Positions 45,171 through 55,938 of a stretch of 64,000 nucleotides of DNA are shown here, piece after piece. The stretch's first letter is position 1. The number at the start of each line of letters is the position of its first letter. Origin of the DNA: Rhizobium sp. CFBP 8762 (lineage in GTDB: Bacteria; Pseudomonadota; Alphaproteobacteria; Rhizobiales; Rhizobiaceae); the NCBI RefSeq assembly GCF_014841565.1, contig NZ_JACYUD010000006.1, positions 236,643 to 300,642 of the forward strand. Direction: 5' to 3'. A model generated the notes under the pieces. It saw only the letters and a program-made list of their open reading frames with translations. It was not told the DNA's origin and did no database searches. Made by a program: the position numbers and the translations under genes.

Positions 45171-46361
45171 TCAGCTTGACGGTTTGCGACTGGTATTCAC
45201 GGCCGTGACCAGCAGCCCTGCAATCAACGCCCAGAACGCCGAACCGATCCCCCCGACCGAGATGGCAGATGCTGTAACCGCAAAAGTCACCGTAGCAGCG
45301 ACCCTTTCGCGTTCAACGGAGAGCGCCAGGGCCATTGCATTGATGAACGGCGCCATCAACGCCAGTCCCGCCACCACCGTGATGAACACCGGTGGGAGCA
45401 CGGCGAACAGTGCTACAAGCGAGGCACCAAACAGCGCAAACACGAGATACATGCCGCCATAAACCGGCCCCGTCAACCAGCGGTGCTTAGGGTTCGGGTG
45501 GGCGTCCGGCCCCGTGCAGAGCGCCGCCGAAAGGGCCGCCATATTGGACGTATGCGCACCAAAGGGCGCGGAGATGAGCGACACGAGACCTGTGACCTGC
45601 AAACACGCAGAGGTCGGCGGCTGATAGCCCGCAGCCCGCAGCACGGCAAAACCCGGCAGGTTCTGGGACGCCATGGTGACGAGATACAACGGCAAGGCCA
45701 GGCCGATGGCCACACGCAGATCGAAGACGGGTGACACCAGTTCAAGCGTCGATATCTCAACCATCGGCAGAGCACTGACGCGCCCCAGCGCAAACGCGAG
45801 TACCACGCCGCTGGCGAGAACGGCAATGATTGCCAGCGGAGCATTGAACAACCGGACAATGAAAAACATGGCGACGAGCGGCAGAACCAGCATAGGGTCA
45901 ATAGCTGCAGCTTTCGCGGCCCCCACCAGAAAGTTCAGGAGCACACCTGCCAGCATGCCGGATGCGACCGGCGCTGGAATTTTCAAAACCAGCGCGGATA
46001 ACGGTTTGACCATACCTGTCAGGAGAAGTGCCGCGCCCGTGATCACGAATGCGCCAACGGCCTCGTTCAATCCAAACCCGGTACTTGCGCTGATAACGGC
46101 CAATCCCGGCGTGGACCACGCAGTGATCAACGGCATGCGAAACCTGAGACTGAGAAAAGTGGATGATAGCGCAATCGCGATACAAACGGCGGTTACCCAA
46201 CTGGCTGTTTGCGTCTGTGTTGCCTCAAGCTTCTGAGCGGCTGCTATTATGAGCGCAAGCGTTCCGCCAAAACCGACCACGGCCGCAACACCCGCTGAAG
46301 CAAAGACAGACGCCTGAAACAAACCCGGCGATTCCGTCTGCGATTGTACACTGCCGTCCAT
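45171..46361 (-). CDS. BenE family benzoate/H+ symporter
   Basis: 396 residues with about 12 membrane segments. Family blocks: GFGGTLALIIAAAQ, ITAWSTPGLAVI, PAPVASGMLAGVLL, LVTMASQNLPGFAVLRAAGY and FGAHTSNMAALSAALCTGPDAHP. BenE proteins import benzoate, but members without benzoate genes nearby may move other compounds, and no aromatic catabolic gene is seen here. ATG 46361 has GGAG upstream; the frame is open to 46409. Confidence 0.85.
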   Translation of the reverse strand: MDGSVQSQTESPGLFQASVFASAGVAAVVGFGGTLALIIAAAQKLEATQTQTASWVTAVCIAIALSSTFLSLRFRMPLITAWSTPGLAVISASTGFGLNEAVGAFVITGAALLLTGMVKPLSALVLKIPAPVASGMLAGVLLNFLVGAAKAAAIDPMLVLPLVAMFFIVRLFNAPLAIIAVLASGVVLAFALGRVSALPMVEISTLELVSPVFDLRVAIGLALPLYLVTMASQNLPGFAVLRAAGYQPPTSACLQVTGLVSLISAPFGAHTSNMAALSAALCTGPDAHPNPKHRWLTGPVYGGMYLVFALFGASLVALFAVLPPVFITVVAGLALMAPFINAMALALSVERERVAATVTFAVTASAISVGGIGSAFWALIAGLLVTAVNTSRKPSS

Positions 46362-46410
46362 CAAACGTCTGCTCCTGCCCCATTTCGCTTGTTGGGCTTT
46401 TGTAGTCACA

Positions 46411-46449
46411 TCGGATTTTCCGAAAACCGCTTCACACTTTTCGGTCCGA
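46411..46449. repeat. short rhizobial-type intergenic repeat fragment
   Basis: Between rarA and the benE-type gene. TCGGA (46411-46415) and TCCGA (46445-46449) enclose TTTTCCGAAAACCGCTTCAC and CTTTTCGG. This AAAACCGCTTC-CACTTTTC pattern is a common rhizobial mosaic repeat and resembles, on the other strand, the head of the element at 2284. Confidence 0.4.
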
Positions 46450-46453
46450 TATT

Positions 46454-47767
46454 TTACTTGTCCGCTCTTTCCGCTCTAAGCTTCGACCACCAGTCGAGTC
46501 TTTTTCGAATATCGCGCTCAAATCCCCGTTCTGGCGGATCATAGAATACGTGTCTGCCCAATTTCTCCGGGAAGTAGTCCTGACCGGAAAAAGCGTCAGG
46601 CTCATCATGGTCATAACGGTATCCGGAGCCATATCCCTCGCCCTTCATCAGCTTGGTCGGCGCATTCAGAATGTGTTTGGGGGGAAGCAGAGAGCCGTGT
46701 TCCTTGGCCACACGCAGTGCTGCTTTGTAGGCTTTGTACACTGCATTGGATTTGGGCGCGGTCGCCAGATAGACACAGGCCTGCGCCAGTGCCAGTTCGC
46801 CCTCCGGTGAGCCCAGAAAATCATAGGCGTCCTTGGCGGCATTGCACACCACCAAAGCTTGAGGGTCGGCCAGTCCGATATCCTCCACCGCCATGCGCAC
46901 CAAACGGCGACCCAAAAACAGAGGGTCTTCGCCTGCATCAAACATTCGGCATAAATAGTAAAGAGCGGCATCCGGGTCCGATCCGCGCACTGCCTTATGC
47001 AGTGCTGAAATCAGATTGTAATGACCATCCTGCCCCTTGTCGTAGACGGGGGCGCGGCGTTGCACGATGTCTTGCAGCGCGTTCTGGTCGAATACTTCGC
47101 CCGGTCGTGCAGCCCGCCAGATTTCTTCTGCCAGCGTCAGAATCGCTCTTCCGTCTCCATCCGCCATGCGGATCAGGCTGGCTCTTGCTTCATCGTCCAG
47201 CGGCAGGGTCTGCCCGGTCGTTTCCTCCGCTCGCACCAGCAATTCCGACAGGCTGGACTCATCATGGGGCTTGAATGTCAGGACACGCGCGCGGGAGAGC
47301 AAGGCGGCATTCAGCTCAAACGACGGGTTTTCCGTCGTCGCCCCAACCAGGATGATCGTACCATCCTCCATCACAGGCAGAAAGCTGTCCTGCTGCGCCC
47401 GGTTAAACCGGTGTATCTCATCCACGAACAACAATGTCTGCCTGCCGGACATACGACGCGCACGGGCCGATTCAAACACCTTTTTCAAATCCGCTACGCC
47501 GGAGAAGATGGCCGAAATCTGCTCAAATGCCAGACCGGTCTCTCCCGATAGCAGCCGTGCGACGGTGGTCTTGCCTGTACCCGGCGGCCCCCAGAAGATC
47601 ATGGAACCGAGTGATCCTGACCCAATCATGCGCCTCAAGACACCATCCTCACCAGTGAGGTGCGGCTGTCCGGATACCTCGCTGAGTGTTTTCGGCCTCA
47701 GCCGATCGGCCAGCGGTCGCTTTGCGCCAATGTCCGCTGGCTCGGTCGTTGAGAACAGATCGGTCAT
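46454..47767 (-). CDS. rarA: replication-associated recombination protein RarA (MgsA)
   Basis: AAA+ ATPase of 437 residues related to clamp loaders, acting at stalled forks. The start PLADRLRPKTLSEVSGQPHL is typical. Walker A GPPGTGKTT is at about residue 60, Walker B VDEIHRFN at about 115, sensor 1 GATTENPSFE at about 140, and the C-terminal oligomerisation part contains YLCRMFDAGEDPLFLGRRLVRMA. Its start overlaps the stop of the protease gene by four bases. Confidence 0.93.
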   Translation of the reverse strand: MTDLFSTTEPADIGAKRPLADRLRPKTLSEVSGQPHLTGEDGVLRRMIGSGSLGSMIFWGPPGTGKTTVARLLSGETGLAFEQISAIFSGVADLKKVFESARARRMSGRQTLLFVDEIHRFNRAQQDSFLPVMEDGTIILVGATTENPSFELNAALLSRARVLTFKPHDESSLSELLVRAEETTGQTLPLDDEARASLIRMADGDGRAILTLAEEIWRAARPGEVFDQNALQDIVQRRAPVYDKGQDGHYNLISALHKAVRGSDPDAALYYLCRMFDAGEDPLFLGRRLVRMAVEDIGLADPQALVVCNAAKDAYDFLGSPEGELALAQACVYLATAPKSNAVYKAYKAALRVAKEHGSLLPPKHILNAPTKLMKGEGYGSGYRYDHDEPDAFSGQDYFPEKLGRHVFYDPPERGFERDIRKRLDWWSKLRAERADK

Positions 47768-49224
47768 CTGAAGAACTGCCGTATTCTTTGTCCGTCGCGT
47801 TCGATCTCAAGCCGCCAGAGGGACGGATCGGCGGCAACGGCTTTTTCCAGCATAGCCGTGTTTGTGATATCTACGCCGTTCAATGCCACGATGATGTCTT
47901 TGGCTTGCAGCCCTACACGCGCCGCAGGAGAACCGCTTTTGGTGGATGTTACGACAACCCCCGTCTTTCCTGTTGGCATCCGAAGTTCATCCGCCAGACG
48001 CGGAGAGAGGTTCGCAATCACTGCTCCAGCGAGTGGATTGCGCCCTTCCAGCAATCGCTCATCGCGCGGCGTGCTTTCGGGCGCTTGGGTCAACGTCATC
48101 TCGACGTCACGCTGCGTTCCGTTTTCAGACACTGTCATTCGCGCTGTTTTCCCGACGCCGACGGTTGTTAACCGATAACCAAGCGCATCGGGATGCTCGA
48201 CCGGGATACCATTGACCGCAATAATGACCTGTCCGGGCTTGATACCTGCGTCCGATGCGGGACTGCCCTCAAGGACAGAACTCACCAAGGCGCCGCGCGC
48301 CGTTTGAAGGCCGAGCGCTTCCGCAACCTCCGATGTCACCGGCTCGAACGTCGCACCGATGAAGGGTCGCACAAACGCACCTTCCCCCTTTTGTGCAGAC
48401 TGCACAAAGACGTTCACAAGGTTTGCTGGAATTGCAAATCCAACACCGTTAGAACCGCCACCCCGCGAAAAAATCGCCGTATTGATACCGATCAGCTCAC
48501 CCCGCATGTTGATTAGCGCGCCACCGGAATTACCGGGGTTGATTGCCGCATCGGTCTGGATAAAGAAACCGAAGTCGCCCGGTGTAACCTGGTTGCGCGC
48601 CAGGCCGGACACGATGCCGCTCGTCACCGTTTGCCCCACCCCAAACGGATTTCCCATCGCCAGAACAAGGTCGCCAACCTCTAGCGAGTCGGAGTTCCCA
48701 ACTGGTATGATTTGAAACGGCCCCTCTCCCTGAATTTTCAGAACTGCAAGATCCAGCCGCTCATCCTTCAAAATGATCTTGCTTTCGAACTCCCGTCCAT
48801 CGGCAAGCGCCACCTTGATATCGTCTGCGCCTTCAATCACATGGTTGTTGGTTACCACCGTCCCGTCTGCCGTCACGATGACCCCGGAACCGAGGGAGGA
48901 CTGCTTGGATGAGCGATTTGGCATCCGCTGGCCAAAGAATTGCTCCAGAAATGGATCGTCAAAAAAAGGCGAGCGGCTTTGGACCGTCTTTTCCGCATAG
49001 ACATTGACCACCGCGTTTGCTGTCTGCTTCACCAGCGGGGAAAATGACAGCTGCATTTCGGCCTTTGTGGACGGTACGGCTGTCTGAACCGCGTTTGTCT
49101 GGACCGTATCAACAGTCTGCTCGCCAAGAGAGCGATCTACAAAAGCGACCCACCCGGCACCCGCAACGATGAACGCCAGTCCAGATACAACAGCGATACG
49201 CAACGGTTTGAACATTTCCACCAT
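47764..49224 (-). CDS. Do family serine protease (DegP/DegQ-like)
   Basis: Periplasmic, membrane-anchored or exported protease of 486 residues. A hydrophobic N-terminus (IAVVSGLAFIVAGAGWVAFV) acts as signal or anchor. The triad is His128 (NNHVIEG), Asp158 (RLDLAVL) and Ser233 (NPGNSGGAL). Two PDZ domains follow at about 278-365 and 385-480. It degrades or refolds damaged envelope proteins. ATG 49224 is used here; an ATG three codons later, directly after GGTGGAA, is an alternative. It is the first gene of the seven-gene minus-strand run that ends with ATP12. Confidence 0.9.
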   Translation of the reverse strand: MVEMFKPLRIAVVSGLAFIVAGAGWVAFVDRSLGEQTVDTVQTNAVQTAVPSTKAEMQLSFSPLVKQTANAVVNVYAEKTVQSRSPFFDDPFLEQFFGQRMPNRSSKQSSLGSGVIVTADGTVVTNNHVIEGADDIKVALADGREFESKIILKDERLDLAVLKIQGEGPFQIIPVGNSDSLEVGDLVLAMGNPFGVGQTVTSGIVSGLARNQVTPGDFGFFIQTDAAINPGNSGGALINMRGELIGINTAIFSRGGGSNGVGFAIPANLVNVFVQSAQKGEGAFVRPFIGATFEPVTSEVAEALGLQTARGALVSSVLEGSPASDAGIKPGQVIIAVNGIPVEHPDALGYRLTTVGVGKTARMTVSENGTQRDVEMTLTQAPESTPRDERLLEGRNPLAGAVIANLSPRLADELRMPTGKTGVVVTSTKSGSPAARVGLQAKDIIVALNGVDITNTAMLEKAVAADPSLWRLEIERDGQRIRQFFR

Positions 49225-49314
49225 CCATTCAAGTCATGTCGTAAACGATATAAGCCAGCAACCCTTCAAATAAAATAGGTTGGAATCAAGTCCAAGGACG
49301 CGGTCTGCCAAAAC

Positions 49315-49346
49315 GAAAAAAGCCGCGCTGAGGGCGCGGCTTTTTC
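49315..49346. terminator. terminator of the alpha operon (after rplQ)
   Basis: GAAAAAAGCCGCGC (49315-49328) pairs with GCGCGGCTTTTTC (49334-49346). On the minus strand a run of T follows the stem, 17 bases after the rplQ stop. Confidence 0.88.
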
Positions 49347-49362
49347 ATGATTTTCAGAAATG

Positions 49363-49788
49363 TTAAGCAGCTTCTGCTGCATCGGCTTCGGCTGCGACGC
49401 GAGCCAAATCCTTCGAGCCCTTGGCCGCAGGATCACGATCCACAAATTCGACAACTGCCAAAGCGGCGTTATCGCCGTGACGGAAGCCAGCCTTCATGAT
49501 GCGCAGGTAGCCACCATGACGGTTACCGTAACGCGAAGCGATCGTATCAAACAGCTTGGCAACAACTGCCACATCGCGAATCTGCGAAATAGCCTGACGG
49601 CGGGCATGCAAATCGCCACGCTTGCCAAGTGTCACGAGCTTTTCCACGATCGGACGAATTTCCTTTGCCTTGGGCAAAGTTGTGACGATCTGTTCGTGCT
49701 CAATCAGGGACGCAGCCATGTTCGCAAACATGGCCTTACGGTGACTTGCAGTTCTGTTCAGCTTGCGGCCGGAATTACCGTGGCGCAT
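49363..49788 (-). CDS. rplQ: 50S ribosomal protein L17
   Basis: 141 residues, beginning [28 protein letters not shown], the L17 hallmark, with the usual alphaproteobacterial C-terminal acidic-alanine tail ([10 protein letters not shown]). It binds 23S rRNA near the exit tunnel. Last gene of the alpha operon, 107 bases after rpoA and followed by a terminator. Confidence 0.97.
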   Translation of the reverse strand: MRHGNSGRKLNRTASHRKAMFANMAASLIEHEQIVTTLPKAKEIRPIVEKLVTLGKRGDLHARRQAISQIRDVAVVAKLFDTIASRYGNRHGGYLRIMKAGFRHGDNAALAVVEFVDRDPAAKGSKDLARVAAEADAAEAA

Positions 49789-49895
49789 TGCTATTCTCCT
49801 TTACATGCGGGGTATGACCGCAATTTCCTGACACATGCAGGTATTCACCTGCCGTTTGACGGGGAAAGGCAGCGTTCATACACCGCCTTCATATA

Positions 49896-50906
49896 TTAAT
49901 ACTGATCTTCGTAACGCTTAGCGAGATCTTCGATGTTTTCCGGCGGCCAAGCTGGCACTTCCATCCCGAGATGCAGACCCATGGATGCCAGAACTTCCTT
50001 GATCTCATTCAGTGACTTACGGCCGAAGTTCGGGGTCCGAAGCATTTCAGCTTCAGTCTTCTGAATCAGGTCGCCGATGTAAACGATATTATCGTTCTTC
50101 AGGCAGTTCGCCGAACGAACCGACAGTTCAAGCTCATCGACCTTCTTGAGAAGCGCTGGGTTGAACGCAAGTTCCGTAACCGCCTCCTCAACAGCTTCCT
50201 TCTGCGGCTCATCAAAGTTGACGAACACACCGAGCTGGTCCTGAAGAATACGAGCTGCAAATGCAATAGCATCTTCACCCGTTACCGAGCCATCGGTTTC
50301 AATCGACATGGAAAGCTTGTCGTAGTCCAGAACCTGACCTTCGCGGGTGTTCTCGACCTTGTACGATACCTTCTTCACCGGCGAATAGAGGCTGTCGACC
50401 GGAATGAGTCCAATCGGCGCATCTTCTGACCGGTTGCGGTCGGCCGGCACGTAACCCTTACCGTTGTTAACGGTGAATTCCATGCGGATTTCCGCGCCTT
50501 CGTCCAGCGTGCAGATCACATGATTCGGATTGAGGATTTCGATATCGCCGACCGTCTGGATATCACCAGCGGTAACAACACCTGGACCCTGCTTGCGCAC
50601 GACCATGCGCTTGGCATCGTCACCATCCATCTTGATGGCGATTTCTTTGATATTCAAAACGATATCGGTGACATCTTCACGGACACCGGGAATCGACGAG
50701 AATTCATGGAGAACGCCGTCAATCTGCACGGCTGTTACAGCCGCACCACGCAACGAGGAAAGCAATACGCGACGAAGCGCATTGCCCAAGGTCAAACCGA
50801 AACCCCGCTCAAGCGGCTCCGCAACAAGGCTAACCTTGGTACGACCGCTCGACGTAAACTCCACGCGGTTTGGCTTGATCAATTCCTGCCAATTTTTCTG
50901 AATCAT
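49896..50906 (-). CDS. rpoA: DNA-directed RNA polymerase subunit alpha
   Basis: 336 residues. The N-terminal assembly domain begins [16 protein letters not shown] and contains [12 protein letters not shown]. The C-terminal domain, which contacts UP elements and activators, includes [26 protein letters not shown] 50906 has GAAGG upstream; the frame is open to 50948. Alpha operon order rpsM-rpsK-rpoA-rplQ, without rpsD, is as in other alphaproteobacteria. Confidence 0.97.
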   Translation of the reverse strand: MIQKNWQELIKPNRVEFTSSGRTKVSLVAEPLERGFGLTLGNALRRVLLSSLRGAAVTAVQIDGVLHEFSSIPGVREDVTDIVLNIKEIAIKMDGDDAKRMVVRKQGPGVVTAGDIQTVGDIEILNPNHVICTLDEGAEIRMEFTVNNGKGYVPADRNRSEDAPIGLIPVDSLYSPVKKVSYKVENTREGQVLDYDKLSMSIETDGSVTGEDAIAFAARILQDQLGVFVNFDEPQKEAVEEAVTELAFNPALLKKVDELELSVRSANCLKNDNIVYIGDLIQKTEAEMLRTPNFGRKSLNEIKEVLASMGLHLGMEVPAWPPENIEDLAKRYEDQY

Positions 50907-50999
50907 GTCACTTGCCTTCTGTTCGTCGCCACCATCCAATCGTGACAACCGACCTATGAAGCACCGATAGCAAAGCTAGCCGATGTTGAATTCCAACAC

Positions 51000-51389
51000 T
51001 TACACGCGACGCTTCTTGCGTGGGCGGCAACCATTGTGCGGAATCGGGGTAACGTCACGGATCGACGTGATCATGAAGCCAGCAGCCTGAAGAGCGCGAA
51101 GAGCCGATTCGCGACCGGAACCCGGACCGCAAACTTCCACTTCAAGCGACTTCATGCCATGTTCCTGTGCCTTCTTGGCGCAATCTTCGGCGGCAATCTG
51201 CGCTGCAAACGGTGTCGACTTGCGCGAGCCCTTAAAGCCCTTTGCGCCAGCGGACGACCATGCAATTGCATTGCCCTGAGCATCGGTGATCGTGATCATT
51301 GTGTTGTTGAACGACGAATTGACGTGAGCAACGCCCGACGAAATATTTTTACGTTCGCGACGGCGAACGCGTGTGGCTTCCTTGGCCAT
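51000..51389 (-). CDS. rpsK: 30S ribosomal protein S11
   Basis: 129 residues with [18 protein letters not shown] and the C-terminal [23 protein letters not shown] typical of S11, which lines the platform near the E site. It lies between rpsM and rpoA. Confidence 0.97.
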   Translation of the reverse strand: MAKEATRVRRRERKNISSGVAHVNSSFNNTMITITDAQGNAIAWSSAGAKGFKGSRKSTPFAAQIAAEDCAKKAQEHGMKSLEVEVCGPGSGRESALRALQAAGFMITSIRDVTPIPHNGCRPRKKRRV

Positions 51390-51501
51390 GCTAAACCTTT
51401 CTAAGATCTCTTCACCGCCGTAATACCAGCGGCTCCACCGGGAAGAGCATACCCTTGCCCGAACTTAAACGTCACCAGAGGCGCACTGCCTCCAGCCAAT
51501 A

Positions 51502-51870
51502 CTACTTCTTCTTACCAGCAATCGCCTTAGCTGGACCCTTACGTGTACGCGCATTTGTATGCGTGCGCTGACCACGAACCGGCAGACCGCGACGATGACG
51601 CAGACCGCGGTAGCAGCCCAAATCCATCAGACGCTTAATGTTCATCGAGTTTTCGCGGCGAAGATCGCCTTCAACCTGATAATCACGATCGATTGCTTCA
51701 CGGATCTGCAGAACTTCTGCGTCCGTCAGCTGGTGCACACGACGTTCAGCCGGAATACCGACCTTCTCAACGATTTCCTGCGCGAATTTTGGACCAATCC
51801 CGTGAATATAACGAAGCGCAATAACAACGCGCTTGTTAGTTGGGATATTGACGCCAGCGATACGAGCCAC
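51502..51870 (-). CDS. rpsM: 30S ribosomal protein S13
   Basis: 122 residues. The start is GTG 51870 ([20 protein letters not shown]) with a strong TAAGGAG upstream; the open frame to 51954 has no family similarity beyond this point. The end [19 protein letters not shown] is diagnostic. First gene of the alpha operon proper, 179 bases after adk. Confidence 0.97.
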   Translation of the reverse strand: MARIAGVNIPTNKRVVIALRYIHGIGPKFAQEIVEKVGIPAERRVHQLTDAEVLQIREAIDRDYQVEGDLRRENSMNIKRLMDLGCYRGLRHRRGLPVRGQRTHTNARTRKGPAKAIAGKKK

Positions 51871-52049
51871 GCCTGTTCTCCTTAGGTTATCAGTGCCTAT
51901 AGGCACCCGTTTCATGATCCGATCAAACGATTTGAACGGCTCCGACAATCTCACAGCTTACGCCGCTTCAAAATGAACGGAATTTGCGGTGTCTTTGACG
52001 GACTCGCCTGGAAAAGTCAACTCCCCGGCGAATTCTAAATCCGTAACTC

Positions 52050-52634
52050 TTAGTCCAATCGCAAGACTTTGCGGATCGACGCAGTCACTGCATCCATATC
52101 TGCCATGCCGTCGACCGTCTTCAACTCGCCGGTTTTGGCATAGTACTCGGACAGCGGAGCTGTTTTCTCGCGATACTCATGCAAACGCGTGCGAAAGGCT
52201 TCCGGATTGTCATCTGAACGTACCACGCCGCCATTGGCAATCGTTTCGGCCACGCGACTGCGCATCCGTTCGACCAAAGCATCCTCATCGACTCTCAACT
52301 CGATGACAGCAGTCAAATCCAGACCTTTTTCCCGAAGAATGTTTGTCAAGGCTTCGGCTTGCGGAACCGTCCTCGGAAAACCGTCGAGAATAAAACCCGA
52401 CTTGCAGTCGTCCATATCGATTCGATCCGACACGATTTGATTTACAATATCGTCCGAAACCAGGGCGCCGGAATCCATAACTTCCTTTGCCCGCACACCC
52501 ACCGCCGTTTTTGCAGCCACCGCAGAGCGTAACATATCGCCCGTTGAAAGCTGTGGAATCGCACACGCGTCCATGATCCGCTTGGCTTGAGTCCCCTTAC
52601 CTGCGCCCGGCGGCCCTAAAAAAATGACTCTCAT
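52050..52634 (-). CDS. adk: adenylate kinase
   Basis: Balances ATP, ADP and AMP. 194 residues, the short form in which the LID is small and lacks the zinc cysteines. P-loop GPPGAGKGT at residues 7-15, [10 protein letters not shown] as AMP site, and [13 protein letters not shown] as the NMP-binding signature. It overlaps secY by four bases, the usual secY-adk arrangement inside the spc operon. Confidence 0.96.
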   Translation of the reverse strand: MRVIFLGPPGAGKGTQAKRIMDACAIPQLSTGDMLRSAVAAKTAVGVRAKEVMDSGALVSDDIVNQIVSDRIDMDDCKSGFILDGFPRTVPQAEALTNILREKGLDLTAVIELRVDEDALVERMRSRVAETIANGGVVRSDDNPEAFRTRLHEYREKTAPLSEYYAKTGELKTVDGMADMDAVTASIRKVLRLD

Positions 52635-53971
52635 CGTCCCCGCTTACCCCCGCGCAATTTGGATTTCTTGATCAGCCCCTCATACTGCTGAGCAATCAGA
52701 TGGCCCTGAATCTGGGCAACTGTGTCGAGCGTTACACTCACCACGATCAACAGTGATGTACCACCGAGATAAAACGGCAGACCCGTCTGCGCAATGAAGA
52801 TCTCCGGAATGATACAGACGAAAATCAAGTAGATTGCACCCAACACCGTGATCCGCGTCAGGACGTAATCAATATACTCAGCCGTACGTTCACCTGGCCG
52901 AATGCCCAAAATGAACCCACCGTGTTTCTTTAGATTGTCAGCAGTATCCTTCGGATTGAACACAATCGCCGTATAGAAAAATGCAAAGAACGCAATCATC
53001 GCAGCGTAGAGCACCATATACAGCGGCTTGCCGTGTCCCAAAGCCGCAACGATAGTTGTGACCCAACCTGGAAGCGTCGACGTATTTGCGAAACCGGCGA
53101 GTGTGGCTGGCAACAACAGAAGCGACGACGCAAAAATGGCCGGAATAACACCCGCAGTATTCAACTTCAGCGGCAGGTGTGACGTATCCCCCTGAACCAT
53201 CCGGTTGCCGACCTGACGCTTCGGATATTGAATCAGAAGACGGCGTTGCGCACGCTCAACGAACACGATCAAGGCAATGACCGCAACGATCATGACGATG
53301 ACTGCCAATATGATGGTTGTCGACAACGCGCCTGTACGACCAAGTTCCAGTGTACCCGCAAGTGCCGATGGAAGCGCCGCAACGATACCCGCAAAAATGA
53401 TCAGAGAGATACCATTGCCGATTCCGCGCGACGTGATCTGCTCTCCCAGCCACATGAGGAACATCGTTCCTCCAAGCAAGGTGATAACCGTCGAAATGCG
53501 GAAGAACCAACCTGGATCGATCACCAGACCCGCGCCGCTTTCAAGGCCAACCGCGATACCGTAGGCCTGAAGTGTGCCAAGCAAAACTGTTCCGTACCGG
53601 GTATATTGGTTGATAATCTTACGCCCCGCTTCGCCTTCCTTCTTTAATTGCTCGAGCGAAGGGACGACAGACGTCATCAACTGAACGATAATAGAAGCTG
53701 AAATATATGGCATGATCCCGAGCGCGAAGATCGCCATACGACCGACGGCACCACCGGAGAACATATTGAACAGCCCGAGAATACCGCCGCTCTGGTTCTG
53801 GAACGCTTGAGCGAACGCGTCCGGGTTCAAACCTGGCAGCGGGATGTATGTGCCAAGACGGTAAACAAGAAGAGCGCCAATGGTAAACCAAAGACGCTTC
53901 TTGAGATCCTCTGCCTTCGCAAAGGTCGAAAAATTCAAATTGGATGCGAGTTGTTCCGCTGCAGAAGCCAT
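52631..53971 (-). CDS. secY: preprotein translocase subunit SecY
   Basis: Protein-conducting channel of the inner membrane. 446 residues, ten membrane segments. [21 protein letters not shown] is the conserved start of segment 1, and [22 protein letters not shown] and [18 protein letters not shown] are the cytoplasmic loops that bind SecA and the ribosome. I chose ATG 53971; the frame is open to 54037. It lies 210 bases after rplO. Confidence 0.96.
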   Translation of the reverse strand: MASAAEQLASNLNFSTFAKAEDLKKRLWFTIGALLVYRLGTYIPLPGLNPDAFAQAFQNQSGGILGLFNMFSGGAVGRMAIFALGIMPYISASIIVQLMTSVVPSLEQLKKEGEAGRKIINQYTRYGTVLLGTLQAYGIAVGLESGAGLVIDPGWFFRISTVITLLGGTMFLMWLGEQITSRGIGNGISLIIFAGIVAALPSALAGTLELGRTGALSTTIILAVIVMIVAVIALIVFVERAQRRLLIQYPKRQVGNRMVQGDTSHLPLKLNTAGVIPAIFASSLLLLPATLAGFANTSTLPGWVTTIVAALGHGKPLYMVLYAAMIAFFAFFYTAIVFNPKDTADNLKKHGGFILGIRPGERTAEYIDYVLTRITVLGAIYLIFVCIIPEIFIAQTGLPFYLGGTSLLIVVSVTLDTVAQIQGHLIAQQYEGLIKKSKLRGGKRGR

Positions 53972-54149
53972 ATCAATCTCCGCGTAACCCTCTCCGGCTC
54001 GCCAAGAAGACCGGGGCGCACACCGGAAAAAGCACAATCTTGTTCAGATACCAGGCTAAGAGACGATTGGAACAATCCTCTGATCACCGGAATCAATTCG
54101 ACTCTTTCAAACCGAGAAAGAGCTGTGAGGCTCACACGCGTGGAGCAAC

Positions 54150-54173
54150 AAGCCCGGCGTAATCGCCGGGCTT
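54150..54173 (-). terminator. GC-rich hairpin between rplO and secY
   Basis: AAGCCCGGCG (54150-54159) and CGCCGGGCTT (54164-54173), loop TAAT, nine bases after the rplO stop on the minus strand. There is no long T-run, so an attenuator or mRNA-stability hairpin is likelier than a full stop. Confidence 0.5.
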
Positions 54174-54181
54174 GAAAGCAA

Positions 54182-54652
54182 TTACTCTGCAGCCGCAGAC
54201 AGAAGCTTGATCGAACCGCCAGCTTTCTCAAGCTTTTCAACAGCCGACTTCGATGCACCAGCAACCTCAAGGGTTACCTTCGCGGAAATTTCGCCATCGG
54301 AAAGAACGCGAATACCGTCCTTTGCGCGACGCACGACGCCGGACGCTACCAGCGAAGCCGCGTCAATGGTCTGGCTCGCATCAAGCTTGCCCGCATCGAT
54401 AGCTGTCTGGATACGACCCAGCGACACAACAACAAAATCAGATTTGAAAATGTTATTGAAGCCACGCTTTGGAAGACGACGGTAGATAGGCATCTGACCG
54501 CCTTCGAAGCCGTTGATAGCAACGCCCGAACGGGATTTCTGACCCTTCACACCACGACCGCCGGTCTTGCCGGAGCCCGAGCCGATACCACGACCAACAC
54601 GCTTGCGCGGCTTGGACGAGCCTTCGTTATCAGTGATTTCATTCAGTTTCAT
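54182..54652 (-). CDS. rplO: 50S ribosomal protein L15
   Basis: 156 residues. [40 protein letters not shown] region is the flexible N-terminus that threads into 23S rRNA. I chose ATG 54652 with GGAG upstream; a GTG at 54670 would overlap rpmD. It lies 14 bases after rpmD. Confidence 0.96.
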   Translation of the reverse strand: MKLNEITDNEGSSKPRKRVGRGIGSGSGKTGGRGVKGQKSRSGVAINGFEGGQMPIYRRLPKRGFNNIFKSDFVVVSLGRIQTAIDAGKLDASQTIDAASLVASGVVRRAKDGIRVLSDGEISAKVTLEVAGASKSAVEKLEKAGGSIKLLSAAAE

Positions 54653-54666
54653 CTGGACTACTCCGC

Positions 54667-54867
54667 TCACTTCTCTTCGACAACGCGAACGAGATGCTGC
54701 ACTGCCCGGATCATACCGCGGACGGCTGGGGTATCTTCCAACGTACGACGACGGTGCATTTTGTTCAAGCCGAGGCCAATAAGCGTTTGACGCTGTGAAG
54801 CCGGGCGGCGAATGGGGCTACCGATCTGTTCGACGGTAACGGTTTTGCCTTCTGATGCATTAACCAT
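54667..54867 (-). CDS. rpmD: 50S ribosomal protein L30
   Basis: 66 residues with [28 protein letters not shown], the L30 core, and no extension. Twelve bases after rpsE in the spc operon. Confidence 0.95.
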   Translation of the reverse strand: MVNASEGKTVTVEQIGSPIRRPASQRQTLIGLGLNKMHRRRTLEDTPAVRGMIRAVQHLVRVVEEK

Positions 54868-54879
54868 GATCAGACTTCC

Positions 54880-55449
54880 TTATTCTTCCGAGACCACACC
54901 AGCGGACTCACGACGTGCTTGCAAAGTTGCAAACTTGAGGCCACGCTGAGAAGCGATATCTTTCGGATGCATCTGGTTCTTCAGGGCATCGAACGTTGCA
55001 CGGATCATGTTGTACGGGTTCGACGAACCGGTCGATTTTGCAACAACATCGTGCATGCCGAGCGTCTCAAATACCGCGCGCATCGGACCACCAGCGATGA
55101 TACCGGTACCGGCCTTTGCCGAACGCAGCAGAACCTTACCAGCGCCGTGACGACCCTGTACATCGTGATGCAGCGTACGGCCGGAGCGCAATGGCACGAA
55201 AATCAATTCGCGCTTTGCAGCTTCCGTTGCCTTACGGATTGCTTCGGGAACTTCACGAGCCTTGCCGTGTCCGAAACCGACGCGACCCTTCTGGTCACCA
55301 ACAACGACGAGCGCCGCAAAACCGAAGCGACGACCACCCTTAACAACCTTGGCAACGCGATTGATGGCAACCAGCTTGTCAACAAACTCGCTGTCGCGCT
55401 CTTCGCGTCCCTGGCGATCTTCACGCGAAGACCGTTTTTCCTGTGCCAT
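54880..55449 (-). CDS. rpsE: 30S ribosomal protein S5
   Basis: 189 residues. ATG 55449 follows AAAGGA. The S5 double-stranded-RNA-like domain has [27 protein letters not shown] and the C-terminal domain has [15 protein letters not shown]. Residues near the first block are those altered in spectinomycin resistance. The frame is open to 55479 without similarity. Confidence 0.96.
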   Translation of the reverse strand: MAQEKRSSREDRQGREERDSEFVDKLVAINRVAKVVKGGRRFGFAALVVVGDQKGRVGFGHGKAREVPEAIRKATEAAKRELIFVPLRSGRTLHHDVQGRHGAGKVLLRSAKAGTGIIAGGPMRAVFETLGMHDVVAKSTGSSNPYNMIRATFDALKNQMHPKDIASQRGLKFATLQARRESAGVVSEE

Positions 55450-55500
55450 TGTCCTTTTCCTTTTTCTTTTCCGGTGCAATCGGCAGATTGACAGACGTAA

Positions 55501-55517
55501 CCCGGCGTGAAGCCGGG
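55501..55517 (-). terminator. hairpin between rplR and rpsE
   Basis: CCCGGC (55501-55506) and GCCGGG (55512-55517) in the 114-bp gap upstream of rpsE. Similar sequence to the rplO-secY hairpin (CCCGGC-GCCGGG), so perhaps the same small element. It lacks a T-run. Confidence 0.4.
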
Positions 55518-55563
55518 CTACAATGATACATGAAAAAACCAGAGAGTGACTCTGGTTAGCAGC

Positions 55564-55926
55564 TTAGAAGTTCAAGCCACCTTCACGCGCAGCATCGGCC
55601 AAAGCCTTGATGCGACCATGATAGATAAACGCACCACGATCAAACACGACGTCTGTAACGCCGGCCTGAGATGCGCGCTCTGCCAGCAGCTTGCCAACGG
55701 CAGCAGCAGCAGATGTATCTGCACCCGTCTTCAACGAACCGCGAAGACCTGTATCGAGTGTGGAAGCGGACGCAAGCGTCTTACCGGCCACATCGTCGAT
55801 AACCTGTGCATAAATGTTCTTCGACGAGCGATGAACCGAGAGACGAGGACGGCCATTGGCGACCGCCTTGAGTTGACGACGCACGCGGCTGGCGCGACGC
55901 ACAAGAGTATCTTTCCTGCTAGCCAT
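55564..55926 (-). CDS. rplR: 50S ribosomal protein L18
   Basis: 120 residues, with [20 protein letters not shown] and the C-terminal [24 protein letters not shown]. Binds 5S rRNA. Twelve bases after rplF. Confidence 0.96.
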   Translation of the reverse strand: MASRKDTLVRRASRVRRQLKAVANGRPRLSVHRSSKNIYAQVIDDVAGKTLASASTLDTGLRGSLKTGADTSAAAAVGKLLAERASQAGVTDVVFDRGAFIYHGRIKALADAAREGGLNF

Positions 55927-55938
55927 TTCGCGTGATCC

